Part shown: one piece after another, positions 1-7,892 of the stretch
How positions within the stretch are numbered: the stretch's first letter is position 1
Layout of the letters: every line of letters starts with the position of its first letter
Assembly (NCBI RefSeq): GCF_036013525.1
Contig: NZ_CP107853.1
Location: forward strand, 2,170,001 to 2,234,000
Direction: 5' to 3'
Length of the DNA stretch: 64,000 nt
DNA from: Nonomuraea sp. NBC_00507
GTDB taxonomy: Bacteria; Actinomycetota; Actinomycetes; Streptosporangiales; Streptosporangiaceae
The notes under the pieces: model-generated
Told to the model about the DNA's origin: nothing
Databases searched by the model: none
The model's input: the letters and a program-made list of their open reading frames with translations, nothing else
Translations under genes and position numbers: made by a program

Positions 1-204
1 GGCTCGCTGACCTTCACCGTGGGCGAGGAAACCCGGGACCTGGGCCCCGGCGGCATGTGGCGGATCCTCTCCAACGTGCCGCACGTGGTCAAGGCCGGGC
101 CGCGGGGCGCGGTCGTCGTCGAGGTCTTCTCCCCGGTCCGCAGCGACTGGGCCGACCTGGAGGAGGCCCCGGACGCCCCTTTGAGCTGGCCGGCCACCAC
201 ATGA
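1..204 (+). CDS. Cupin-domain protein, C-terminal part
   Basis: The frame is open from the first base of the window and stops at 202-204, so only the last 67 residues are present. The segment reads like the second half of a small cupin: a beta-rich stretch, then GGMWRILSNVPHVVKAGPRG, where NVPH is the usual cupin-2 'P-H' strand, then VVVEVFSPVRSDW. Such proteins are small beta-barrel binding proteins or sensors. The substrate cannot be told from the tail. The next gene runs the other way, so this is the end of a rightward unit. Confidence 0.75.
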   Translation, partial: GSLTFTVGEETRDLGPGGMWRILSNVPHVVKAGPRGAVVVEVFSPVRSDWADLEEAPDAPLSWPATT

Positions 205-252
205 CGGCGCCGAACGCGCCCGTGCGCCGGCCGGCCACGACTTGAGGACTGC

Positions 253-1215
253 TCAGTCGTCGAGGCGGGCGATGACCCCTGTCCTCACCAGCCAGTCGAC
301 GGCCTCGGCGATGGCCTCGAGCGGGGTGTACCGCGGCCGGTGCCCGAGCAGCCGCTCGGCCTTCTCCATGCTGCAGTGCGGGCTGTAGGAGATGTGGTCG
401 AGCGTGACCTGCGCGTCGAACTCGGACACCGTGTCCCGCCACTGCTCCCACGGCAGGTAGGCCAGCCGCGCCTCCCGACCGAACCACCCGGCCACCGCCT
501 CGGCGTACCCGCGCAGCGTCAGCGCGCTCGTGGCGACCGAGTGGAAGCTCTCGCCCACGGCCACGGACGGACTGGCGATCGCGTCCATGAAGATGCGCGC
601 CACGTCATCGGCGTGCACGTGCTGCACAGTCTCCAGGCCGAAGTTCGGCAGCGCCAGCGCTTCCCCGTCCGCCAGCGTCTGGAAGACGGCGGGATTGACG
701 TTCCCGGCAGGATTGACCGGCACCCACCCAGGGCCGGTGATGTGCCCGGGATGAATGATCGTCACGGGGAAGCCATCCCGATGGGCCCGCTCGAGCAGAT
801 ATGCCTCGATGGCGGCCTTCTTCCGGCCATAGTCCCCGAGCGGCGCCTTCGGCCGGTCCTCGGTCGTCGGCACCTGCGCGCTCGGCCCGTGCGTCCAGAT
901 CGTCCCGCAATGCAGGAACTGCCGCACCCGCCCGTGGAGCGCCTCGGCGAGGTGCCGCGCGCTGTCCTCCTCGAAGCAGATGAGGTCGATGACGACGTCG
1001 CCCTCCAACTCGACGATCCGCCGCCCGAACGTCCCGTCGGCATCCTCCGCGTCCCGGTCGGCCGTGACGGTGGTGACCCGCTGCCACGCCCCGTGCGGGC
1101 TGTAGGGGTCCCGCTTGCCCCTGCTCACCGCGACCACGTCATGACCTGCTTCGACGAGCTTTGGGACCAGATAAGTGCCGATATGACCGCTGGCGCCGAT
1201 GACCACTACACGCAT
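253..1215 (-). CDS. NAD(P)-dependent epimerase/dehydratase (extended SDR)
   Basis: The 320-aa protein begins MRVVVIGASGHIGTYLVPKL, with the Rossmann motif GASGHIG, the SDR variant of GxxGxxG, at residues 7-13. A downstream YGRKKAAIE matches the catalytic YxxxK. The length fits extended SDRs that act on nucleotide sugars or other cyclic substrates. The substrate is not determined. No clear Shine-Dalgarno precedes the ATG, so the mRNA may be leaderless. It is divergent from the AEC carrier across about 73 bp, which must hold both promoters. Confidence 0.85.
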   Translation of the reverse strand: MRVVVIGASGHIGTYLVPKLVEAGHDVVAVSRGKRDPYSPHGAWQRVTTVTADRDAEDADGTFGRRIVELEGDVVIDLICFEEDSARHLAEALHGRVRQFLHCGTIWTHGPSAQVPTTEDRPKAPLGDYGRKKAAIEAYLLERAHRDGFPVTIIHPGHITGPGWVPVNPAGNVNPAVFQTLADGEALALPNFGLETVQHVHADDVARIFMDAIASPSVAVGESFHSVATSALTLRGYAEAVAGWFGREARLAYLPWEQWRDTVSEFDAQVTLDHISYSPHCSMEKAERLLGHRPRYTPLEAIAEAVDWLVRTGVIARLDD

Positions 1216-1288
1216 GGACGCAGCGTAACCCGCACCGGAGCAACCCGATACGCTCCTTAACGTCCGATTTTTCGGAGGTCAGTTCAGC

Positions 1289-2209
1289 GTGTCGGGGGTT
1301 GTCGCGGCGTTCGCCGCCCTGGTGTCCGTTGCCGTGCTCGGCTACCTCGTCGGCGCCGGCGGCTTATTGCGTGCCAGCGACGAGCTGGTCCTGTCCCGGT
1401 TGGCCTTCTTCGTCGCGACACCGGCACTGATGTTCGCCACGGTCTCCCGCGCCGACCTGGCCACGCTCCTCTCCCCGGTGTTGCTGACCGAGGTCGTGGC
1501 GGTGGCGTGCGTGCAGCTCGCGTACGTGCTGGTGGCAAAGCTGCTCTGGCGCAGGGACCGCCGCGAGACCACGATCGGCGCGCTGGCCTCGTCGTACGTC
1601 AACGCCGGCAACCTGGGCGTCCCCATCTCCATCTACGTGCTGGGCGACGGCGCCCTGGTCGCGCCCATCCTCCTCTTCCAGCTGATCGTCATCACCCCGA
1701 TCTCCTTTCTGATCCTCGACAAGGGTGCAAGGTCGATCCGCTCGGCCCTCCTGCTCCCGCTCCGCAACCCCCTCACGGTGGCCTCCCTCCTGGGCCTGGC
1801 CTGCGCCCTGACCGGCCTTTCCATCCCCGTCACGGTCATGCGCCCGATCGAGCTGCTCGGCGGCGCGGCTATCCCCGTCGCCCTGCTCGCCTACGGCCTC
1901 AGCCTGTACGGCTCCCAGCGCGCGCCCACGGAGAAGAGCGGCGGCCTCGGCTGGGACATCGGTCTCGTGGTCGCGCTGAAAGCGGTCGTCCAGCCCGCGA
2001 TCGCGTACCTGACCGCCCGCTTCGCCCTCGGCCTCGACGACAGCGCGTTGCTGGCCGCCACGTTGTTCGCCGCGCTGCCCACGGCGCAGAACATCTACGT
2101 GTACGCGGTGAACTACGACACGGGCCGGCGCCTGGCCCGCAGCGCCGTCCTCATCACCACAGTCCTGTCCATCCCCATCATGACGGCGATCGGCGCGGTC
2201 CTAGGCTGA
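1289..2209 (+). CDS. AEC-family permease (auxin efflux carrier-like)
   Basis: This 306-aa membrane protein has about ten hydrophobic segments arranged as two halves, as in AEC carriers. The SSYVNAGNLGVPISIYVLGD block in the first half is the conserved N-G-N-xG-xP signature of this family, and ALPTAQNIYVYAVNYD is its counterpart near the end. The GTG start at 1289 is supported by GGAGG at 1274-1278. The family exports small organic acids such as malate, but the substrate here is unknown. Confidence 0.85.
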   Translation: MSGVVAAFAALVSVAVLGYLVGAGGLLRASDELVLSRLAFFVATPALMFATVSRADLATLLSPVLLTEVVAVACVQLAYVLVAKLLWRRDRRETTIGALASSYVNAGNLGVPISIYVLGDGALVAPILLFQLIVITPISFLILDKGARSIRSALLLPLRNPLTVASLLGLACALTGLSIPVTVMRPIELLGGAAIPVALLAYGLSLYGSQRAPTEKSGGLGWDIGLVVALKAVVQPAIAYLTARFALGLDDSALLAATLFAALPTAQNIYVYAVNYDTGRRLARSAVLITTVLSIPIMTAIGAVLG

Positions 2210-2329
2210 GCCTTAGGGGCTGGAGTTCGTAGGAGTGGGGGCCACCGCGACGGTCCGGGGTACGTGTTGGACCCCGGGTTACGCTTGGCCGGGTCGCCGC
2301 CCGCGCGGCCCGACGGAGAGCTGGAGATC

Positions 2330-3049
2330 GTGAGCCGTTATTCACGTGTGGTGGTCAAGTTGAGCGGCGAGGCGCTGGCCGGGCCTTCGGGCTGGGGCGC
2401 GGACCCGGCGAGTCTCGCACAGCTGGCAGACGAGCTGCTGTCGGTCCACGCACTCGGAGTCGAGCTCGCCGTGGTGATCGGCGGCGGCAACTACTTCCGG
2501 GGCCGGATGGCCGAAGGATGGGGCATCGGACGAGCCGAGGCCGACAACATCGGCATGCTCGGCACGGTGATGAACGCGCTGATGTTGCGCGGTGTCCTGA
2601 CGGCACGCAGTGAGTCGGACGTGCGGGTGATGACGGCGGTGCCGATGCAGAGTGTCGCCGAGCCGTTCATCCGGCTACGCGGGGACCGGCACCTGCGGCG
2701 CGGACTGATCGTGCTGCTGGCAGGCGGCATCGGGCAGCCGTACGTCACCACCGACTACCCGGCGGTCCAGCGGGCGCTGGAGTTGGAAGCCGACGCGCTG
2801 CTGGTCGCCAAGCGCGGCGTGGACGGCGTCTACGACCGCGACCCGAACCGCGATCCCGACGCCAAACGCTTCACCACTCTCACCTATCGGGAGGCGCTGG
2901 ACGCAGGGGTCAGGGTCATGGATCAGAGCGCTTTCGTCCTAGCCAACGAGCAAGGGCTCCTCATGCACGTCTTCGACGTCGCCGAGGTGGGCGCGATGAG
3001 CGCGATCTGCCAAGGCGAGGACATCGGCACCCGCATCACCCGCGATTGA
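2330..3049 (+). CDS. pyrH: UMP kinase (PyrH-like), stand-alone copy
   Basis: I place the start at GTG 2330, because GGAG lies at 2323-2326 and the protein then begins SRYSRVVVKLSGEALAG, as PyrH proteins do. An upstream in-frame GTG at 2264 would add 22 low-complexity residues. The 239-aa product has the amino-acid-kinase fold signatures: VVKLSGEAL (phosphate loop), VVIGGGNYFRG, and KRGVDGVYDRDP, with TDYPAVQRALE matching the UMP/nucleotide region. It would make UDP from UMP and ATP. In most actinomycetes pyrH sits in the rpsB-tsf-pyrH-frr operon, and none of those neighbours is here, so this may be a second copy. Its stop overlaps the convergent methyltransferase by 14 nt. Confidence 0.8.
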   Translation: MSRYSRVVVKLSGEALAGPSGWGADPASLAQLADELLSVHALGVELAVVIGGGNYFRGRMAEGWGIGRAEADNIGMLGTVMNALMLRGVLTARSESDVRVMTAVPMQSVAEPFIRLRGDRHLRRGLIVLLAGGIGQPYVTTDYPAVQRALELEADALLVAKRGVDGVYDRDPNRDPDAKRFTTLTYREALDAGVRVMDQSAFVLANEQGLLMHVFDVAEVGAMSAICQGEDIGTRITRD

Positions 3050-4184
3050 GCACCTGATCGGGTGTGTCCAGCCAAACGCACTGCCCTTCCGGGGTCACCG
3101 TCATCCCGAACCGGTCACGTCCGGGCTCGCCCCAGCCGACCCATCGGAAGTAGGCGTCGGTCACCTCCTCCCACAAGGCACGGTGGCCCATCTGGTAGAC
3201 GGTGTGGTCGGGGTAGCCGCGTTGGTGGACGGCCACTGCCCACTGGCCGGGGTCGGCCGGGTCCATCACGTATGTCAGAAATCGAGCCTCTTCGCGGATG
3301 ATGTGCGCGTACAGGCCGGTGATGGCCGCCATCGCCAGGTCGGCGCCGGGCGGTGCGAGCCCGATGGTGCGGGGGTGCACCTGAGTCGGGTGGCGTCGAC
3401 CGCTGCCGTCATCGGTGGCATAGGGGAGGGGCCGCTGGGAGCGCATCATCATGTATGAGGCGTAGCCAGGAAAGCGGCCGATCGCGGTCCCGTCCCGCAA
3501 AGTCACGAGCCGCAACACATGATCGTCGCCGAAGCCAGGGCAATATGGGGCGACGATGACCCCTCCCGGCCGACACTGCTCGATCCACGCGTACGGGACT
3601 GTTCGGACACCGCAGGTGACGTGCACGCGATCGTACGGCGCTCGCTCGGGACAACCCTCCGCGCCATCGCCGACAATCAGATGTGGCTGCACGTCCACTG
3701 CGGCGAGATTCTTGGCAGCCTGCTCGGCTACGGCCTTATCGATCTCCATCGACATCACACTTCCGTGCGGACCGACCAGGTGAGCGAGCAATGCGGCCGT
3801 CCACCCCGTGCCGGTGCCCACCTCCAGCACCCGGTCGTCAGGCTCGGGGTCGAGGAGTTGCAGTAGATGCGCGACCGTGCTGGGCGCGGAGGAGGAGGAC
3901 GTGTAGTCCCCTGTGCGGGCCCTGATGTCGGTGGCGCCATCGTCGAGCTGGATCACGATGGGAGCCCGGGAGTAAACCGTGTCCCACCAGGTCTCGGGAT
4001 CGCTGCCCCGATCGATGACAAACGCCTCATCAGGACTGCCGGGCGTGGCCAGCGCCACATCGGGGATGAACGGGTGGCGCGGCACCGCGCGGAAGGCTTC
4101 AACGACGAAGCCCTGGATATCCTCCAACCTGCTGATGTACTCGGCCAGTCGCTCAATGCGCTGGGCGGTGGCAGCCTCATCCAC
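3036..4184 (-). CDS. PIMT-like O-methyltransferase of a probable imiditide RiPP locus
   Basis: The 382-aa protein has the protein-L-isoaspartyl methyltransferase fold: SSSSAPSTVAHLL, then the SAM loop RVLEVGTGTGWTAALLAHLV at about residues 145-164, then VGDGAEGCPERAPYDRVHVT. Unlike housekeeping PIMT (about 220 aa) it has a long C-terminal extension. That extension ends with an aromatic LWEEVTDAYFRWVGWGEPGR and RFGMTVTPEGQCVWLDTPD, the tail type seen in RiPP-associated PIMT homologues. Its GTG start uses the last base of the preceding peptide gene's TAG stop (TAGTG), so the two are translationally coupled. The inferred role is methylation of an Asp side chain in that peptide, leading to aspartimide. 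Family assignment is firm, the RiPP role is inference. Confidence 0.85.
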   Translation of the reverse strand: MDEAATAQRIERLAEYISRLEDIQGFVVEAFRAVPRHPFIPDVALATPGSPDEAFVIDRGSDPETWWDTVYSRAPIVIQLDDGATDIRARTGDYTSSSSAPSTVAHLLQLLDPEPDDRVLEVGTGTGWTAALLAHLVGPHGSVMSMEIDKAVAEQAAKNLAAVDVQPHLIVGDGAEGCPERAPYDRVHVTCGVRTVPYAWIEQCRPGGVIVAPYCPGFGDDHVLRLVTLRDGTAIGRFPGYASYMMMRSQRPLPYATDDGSGRRHPTQVHPRTIGLAPPGADLAMAAITGLYAHIIREEARFLTYVMDPADPGQWAVAVHQRGYPDHTVYQMGHRALWEEVTDAYFRWVGWGEPGRDRFGMTVTPEGQCVWLDTPDQVLNRG

Positions 4185-4318
4185 TACTTCTTGCCGCCCT
4201 TGCCCTTGCCGTCCGTGTGCTTACCGCCCGACTCCTGGTGGCGGTCAGGCGTGACCTTCCTGGGGTCGGCCTGGAACGGCCGGTCCTGGGGGCTCTTGGG
4301 GTCCTCATGCTTGCCCAT
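4184..4318 (-). CDS. Small charged peptide, candidate imiditide precursor
   Basis: ATG 4318 to TAG 4184 encodes 44 residues. It begins MGKHEDPKSPQDRPFQADPR and ends with a basic Gly/Lys tail (residues 37-44). It has no Cys, few hydrophobic residues, six Asp, eight Lys and four Arg. A purine-rich AAAGAGAGAG about 7 nt upstream can serve as ribosome-binding site. The stop overlaps the start of the PIMT-like methyltransferase. Known imiditide precursors are short, linear and highly charged, and are encoded next to the methyltransferase. Asp36-Gly37 (in KHTDGKGK) is the chemically most likely aspartimide site, since Asp-Gly cyclises most readily. Asp6, 12, 18 and 25 are alternatives; all but Asp12 sit in D-P or D-R contexts that disfavour cyclisation. 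Confidence 0.75.
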   Translation of the reverse strand: MGKHEDPKSPQDRPFQADPRKVTPDRHQESGGKHTDGKGKGGKK

Positions 4319-4368
4319 GCAAAGGCTCTCTCTTTCGGCTCGTGCCAAAGCTCATCGTGAGCGTACGG

Positions 4369-4605
4369 CTACGCTATGGATTGGGAAAGGTAGAACTGGC
4401 TTCCCGGGAGCTGACGTCTGGGGGGCGGCCGCTCCTGGCGGCGCATCTCCTGCGCCAGGTGCTGGAACAGCTCGGACAGTGTGGCACCGCAGCGTACGTT
4501 GGAGAGCCCGCTGTCGCCGGGCACCAAGATGGCGCGAAAGGCGATGTAGCCGCCGCCGGCACCTTCCATGATCTCCCAGCCGGGGAACCTCTTGGTCGTT
4601 GTCAC
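4369..4605 (-). CDS. 78-aa conserved-looking small protein upstream of the RiPP-like peptide
   Basis: From GTG 4605 the protein reads VTTTKRFPGWEIMEGAGGGY, followed by FRAILVPGDSGLSNVRCGAT and LSELFQHLAQEMRRQER. This compact alpha/beta pattern with an amphipathic helix has no family I can name. It has no signal peptide or membrane segment. It sits 50 nt upstream of the 44-aa peptide gene on the same strand, so the three genes probably form one operon. A longer version starting at 4740 is possible but adds Arg/Ser-rich residues without a ribosome-binding site. Possible roles are a peptide-binding accessory protein or a partner of the divergent XRE regulator. Confidence 0.6.
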   Translation of the reverse strand: MTTTKRFPGWEIMEGAGGGYIAFRAILVPGDSGLSNVRCGATLSELFQHLAQEMRRQERPPPRRQLPGSQFYLSQSIA

Positions 4606-4876
4606 AGCGCCCACCAACAGGGTCCGCGATTTTCGTGGATCATGAGTCTTCTCCTCAGGTCTTTGGCTGGCGGAATGGCTCCGCACGAAGCAGAGCAGTG
4701 CAGCGGATTCGAAGCTGAGTCGAGTCGCGTTCACCGGCACGGCGGTGTCGACAGGGGCGGGTGAGGTGTCACGAGGTCGTTCCCCTACTGGCTAAGAAGC
4801 TGTGCGCGGCGTCGTTGCCGCTCATTCAGCTGCGGTTATACGTGTGCAGCATGCGCCCGTTCAGGGCACGATGGAG

Positions 4877-4895
4877 GGGCACACTATGCGTGCCC
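4877..4895. promoter_or_regulatory. Inverted repeat upstream of the XRE regulator
   Basis: GGGCAC and GTGCCC are separated by 7 nt, 50 bp before the XRE start and inside the 340-bp divergent region between the RiPP-like operon and the regulator. It is a plausible operator for that regulator, but the arms are only 6 bp and chance is possible. The rest of 4606-4944 shows no further gene. Confidence 0.3.
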
Positions 4896-4944
4896 ACGTG
4901 TGTGCTCACAGCATGCCCACGCGCCGACCGAAAGGGATCATCAG

Positions 4945-6288
4945 GTGGAAACACCGGATCTCCCGCTTCCGGACCTGCTGAAACACTTGCGGGATACGGC
5001 TGGAATGACTCAGCAGCGGTTGGCGGACGAACTGTGCGCCATCACCGGCACGTTCACGCTCACCCGGCACGAGATCGGCCGGTGGGAGCAGGGCCGAGTG
5101 CGGCCGCGTGCCTGGCTCCCCGCTCTGGCAGACCTTTTCAAGGTCGATCTGGAAATCCTTCGAAGAGCGCCGAATAGGAAGGCTTCGGTCGCTCCATACA
5201 CTGATCCCACTGACGATGTGGAGCGGGTGAGCGAGGTGCTACGCCGGACGTTCCTGAGGCAGGGGATCGCGGCCGCCACCATGCCCGCCATGTGCCTGCA
5301 CCGGGAACATCGCATCATCCAGGCCCTCGATGCGATTGCCGAGGAACCACTCGGCGGCGTTGTGGATGGCATCGGCGAACTCATCGACCACTACGCAGTG
5401 ACGATCTGCACTCTTCCCCCGGCGGACGTGTACGACGAACTCCTCACCGTCAGGACATATGCGAGCCGCATGCTCCAGCGCCTGGGAACAGTTTCGTCGC
5501 ATACCGACCTCGCCGTCGCCGTCGGCTGGCTGTCTCACCTGCTTGCCGTGGCCGCCTGCGACATGGGCCAGCACGCGTCAGCCCGGGTGTGGTGTTCTGA
5601 TGCCGAGCGCCGTAGCCGGGACGCACGACATCCTGAGCTGGCGGCATGGGCCCTTCTGACCCGAGCGATGATCGCGTGGTATCAAGGGCAACCGCGCCAG
5701 TCGGCGATCCTCTCCGCCAAGGGCCAGAAGAACGCCCCTGAGGGCACGGTGGTCCACGCCAAGCTGGCCTCGCAGGAGATGCGCGCGGCCGCGATGGCCG
5801 GTGATGCCGACCGCATGACACGCGCTCGGCGTCGAGCGAGCGAAGCGATCGCGGTGCTTCCCGCCAATACCCCTGTGACAGGTGCCTTCTCCATCAATCT
5901 GGCGGAAGACCCGCCGTACACCGCAACGTCTCTGCTGTTCGTAGGCCGCAATGAAGAGTCTGTGGCCGCCACCAACCGCGTGATCCAGACTGTCTACCAG
6001 CCGGAGGCGCGCCAACGTGGCGAGCACCCATCCGGCTATGCGCGCTCGCTGCTCATCCTGGGACTGGCCCAGGCCGGTCTGGGCCGCTTGGATGAGTCCG
6101 TAGCCGCAGGCCAAGCCGCGCTCGCAGGCAGCCGCCCAGTCTGGCCGACCATGGTGCTCGCGGGCAAACTCGACAAGGTTCTGACACAGCAATTCCCCCA
6201 TGCTCGCCAATCCGCGGAATACCACGCCCGCTATCTGGAGGCGATCCGCATTCCGGCAGGACGTCGACCTTGTGAGGATCGCGAATGA
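4945..6288 (+). CDS. XRE-family HTH regulator with a TPR-like C-terminal domain
   Basis: I start at GTG 4945, which follows AAAGGGA at 4931-4937. The 447-aa protein begins METPDLPLPDLLKHLRDTAG. The helix-turn-helix covers about residues 11-68 and includes MTQQRLADELCAITG and EIGRWEQGR. The remaining 350 residues are Ala/Arg-rich helices of the kind found in TPR-type regulators (for example ARVWCSDAERRSRDARHPEL). Such proteins sense a small ligand or a peptide. The gene is divergent from the peptide/methyltransferase operon and overlaps the downstream DUF218 gene by ATGA, which suggests it controls this locus. Confidence 0.85.
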   Translation: METPDLPLPDLLKHLRDTAGMTQQRLADELCAITGTFTLTRHEIGRWEQGRVRPRAWLPALADLFKVDLEILRRAPNRKASVAPYTDPTDDVERVSEVLRRTFLRQGIAAATMPAMCLHREHRIIQALDAIAEEPLGGVVDGIGELIDHYAVTICTLPPADVYDELLTVRTYASRMLQRLGTVSSHTDLAVAVGWLSHLLAVAACDMGQHASARVWCSDAERRSRDARHPELAAWALLTRAMIAWYQGQPRQSAILSAKGQKNAPEGTVVHAKLASQEMRAAAMAGDADRMTRARRRASEAIAVLPANTPVTGAFSINLAEDPPYTATSLLFVGRNEESVAATNRVIQTVYQPEARQRGEHPSGYARSLLILGLAQAGLGRLDESVAAGQAALAGSRPVWPTMVLAGKLDKVLTQQFPHARQSAEYHARYLEAIRIPAGRRPCEDRE

Positions 6289-6890
6289 CCGACGACGCCA
6301 TCACTCGGGAGCAGATCGCAGTCATTACTGCGTTCGTCGACATCGAAGCCCCACCTCCTGAGGGGCAGCCCACCGCGCATATTCTCTTTGGCACCAACCA
6401 AGTCCAGCCCGTCAACATCGCGGCCGAGCGATACCACCGAGGGCTTGCACCGCTCATCATCGGTACGGGCGGGGTCAATCGCCACAACGGCATTGTCGAG
6501 GGACGTACCTTCCATCGCCTGTTGCTCGATCGCGGTGTGCCCGACGACGTCATCCGTTACGAGGATCGATCCATCAATACCTGGCAGAACGTCGAGCTGG
6601 CGCTGCCGTTCCTGCGCGAAGCGCTGACGGCGGGACTTGCCATCACGGCCGTCTGCAAGTGGTATCACCGCCGTGCGATTCATGCGCTGACAACTCTGGT
6701 GCCTGACATAGGCGGCTTCTACGCCATCACGTGGGAGCCTCTCTACGCGGGGAAACCAGTCACTCGACGAGACTGGCCCGGCATTCCTGACGGCAGGCGG
6801 CGGGTGCTTCGTGAATGGGAAGAGGTGCCGCGGCGCGTCGCCGAGGGCAGCTTCAAGGACGCGAATCTCGCTGATGGGGCGTGGCACTGA
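6285..6890 (+). CDS. YdcF/DUF218-family protein
   Basis: The 201-aa product has the DUF218 pattern: a beta strand AHILFGTNQVQPVNIAAERY, then LAPLIIGTGGVNRHNG, then GVPDDVIRYEDRSINTWQNV, the 'E-x-x-S-x-x-T-x-x-N' block typical of YdcF. The family is a Rossmann-like fold with no settled activity; E. coli YdcF has been reported to bind SAM. The ATG overlaps the XRE stop (ATGA), so the two are translationally coupled. No signal peptide or membrane anchor is present, unlike SanA-type members. It may be an accessory of the RiPP-like locus. Confidence 0.8.
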   Translation: MTDDAITREQIAVITAFVDIEAPPPEGQPTAHILFGTNQVQPVNIAAERYHRGLAPLIIGTGGVNRHNGIVEGRTFHRLLLDRGVPDDVIRYEDRSINTWQNVELALPFLREALTAGLAITAVCKWYHRRAIHALTTLVPDIGGFYAITWEPLYAGKPVTRRDWPGIPDGRRRVLREWEEVPRRVAEGSFKDANLADGAWH

Positions 6891-6994
6891 CTGCTGAGAG
6901 ACGCTAGATGATCTCTTCGGGCTGGGCGGATCCCCGGACACGACCGCCCGGATCAGGTTGTTCACCGGCATTAAGCACATTCGAGACCATTGCC

Positions 6995-7011
6995 ATGGAA
7001 TGATGTTCCAT
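6995..7011. promoter_or_regulatory. Short inverted repeat abutting a start codon
   Basis: ATGGAA and TTCCAT are separated by TGATG and end 1 nt before the GTG start of the DUF574 methyltransferase. No strong Shine-Dalgarno is seen. The site could be an operator at the transcription start of a leaderless message. It is weak evidence on its own. Confidence 0.25.
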
Positions 7012-7012
7012 T

Positions 7013-7825
7013 GTGAGTGATAGCAACGCCGCCGCGTCGGCTTGGGCCCGCGTCGACACCACCGTCCCACACTCGGCGAGGGTGTGGGACTTCCTGCTGG
7101 GCGGCAAAGATCACTTCCAGGTGGACCGCGAGGCGGGCCAGACCCTGCTGCGGTTGTTTCCCGACTTCGCGATGGTCGCCCGGCTGCAGCGCGAATTCCT
7201 CATCCGTGCCGTGCGCTACCTGGTGAAGGAGGCCGGGATCCGGCAGTTCCTGGATATCGGCACCGGGCTGCCCACGGCGAACAACACACACGAGGTCGCA
7301 CAGGGCCTCGCGCCAGAATCGCGCGTGGTTTACGTGGACAACGATCCGATCGTGCTGGCGCACGCCCGGGCCCTGCTCACCAGCACGTCAGAAGGCGCCA
7401 CGGACTACATCGACGCCGATGTCCGCCGTCCCGACCTCATTCTGGGGGAGGCGGCCAGGACGCTGGACTTCTCCCGGCCGATCGCGGTCATGATGCTGAG
7501 CATCGCAGGGCAGCTGACTGACGATGACGATCCGCAGGGCATCGTCGACCGGCTGTTGGAGCCCCTCGCCGCCGGAAGCTATCTGGTGCTGAGCGACGGC
7601 ACGAACACCAACCCGGCCCTGCTTGAGGCGGTCTCCGCGTACAACAAGAGCGCCGCCAACACCTACCAACTTCGCAGTCCGGAGCGGATTGCCGGCTTTT
7701 TCACCGGCCTGGAGCCGGTGGAGCCTGGCGTGGTGCCCACGCCGGAGTGGCGGCCTGAGCCGGACCGCTGGGACGATCCGGCCACCGTGGTGAGCGCCGT
7801 GTGCGGAGTGGCCCGCAAACCATGA
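7013..7825 (+). CDS. SAM-dependent methyltransferase, DUF574 (Methyltransf_19) family
   Basis: This 270-aa protein belongs to a family abundant in actinomycetes. Diagnostic blocks are ARVWDFLLGGKDHFQVDREA, the loop FLDIGTGLPTANNTHEVAQ, VVYVDNDPIVLAHARALL and ADVRRPDLIL, ending with TPEWRPEPDRWD. The GGK-x-x-(F/N) signature and the D-I-G-(T/S)-G-L-P loop define it. Substrates are largely unknown. A second paralogue lies at 43983-44819. The gene stands alone between the XRE/DUF218 pair and a convergent large regulator. Confidence 0.9.
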   Translation: MSDSNAAASAWARVDTTVPHSARVWDFLLGGKDHFQVDREAGQTLLRLFPDFAMVARLQREFLIRAVRYLVKEAGIRQFLDIGTGLPTANNTHEVAQGLAPESRVVYVDNDPIVLAHARALLTSTSEGATDYIDADVRRPDLILGEAARTLDFSRPIAVMMLSIAGQLTDDDDPQGIVDRLLEPLAAGSYLVLSDGTNTNPALLEAVSAYNKSAANTYQLRSPERIAGFFTGLEPVEPGVVPTPEWRPEPDRWDDPATVVSAVCGVARKP

Positions 7826-7892
7826 GCCCGCGGCGGTCGATGGATGTTCCGTCTTCGAGACATCCCGTGCCACGACACGTGGCGCTGAGCGC

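Noticed and set aside
340-1260. Long plus-strand open frame opposite the SDR epimerase
   Set aside because: It is Arg/Pro-rich with no family pattern and lies opposite a clear SDR gene; high G+C makes such antisense frames common.
4184-4318. Lanthipeptide (FxLD-type) or graspetide precursor
   Set aside because: The peptide has no Cys and no F-x-L-D leader motif, and no LanM/LanB or ATP-grasp gene is nearby.
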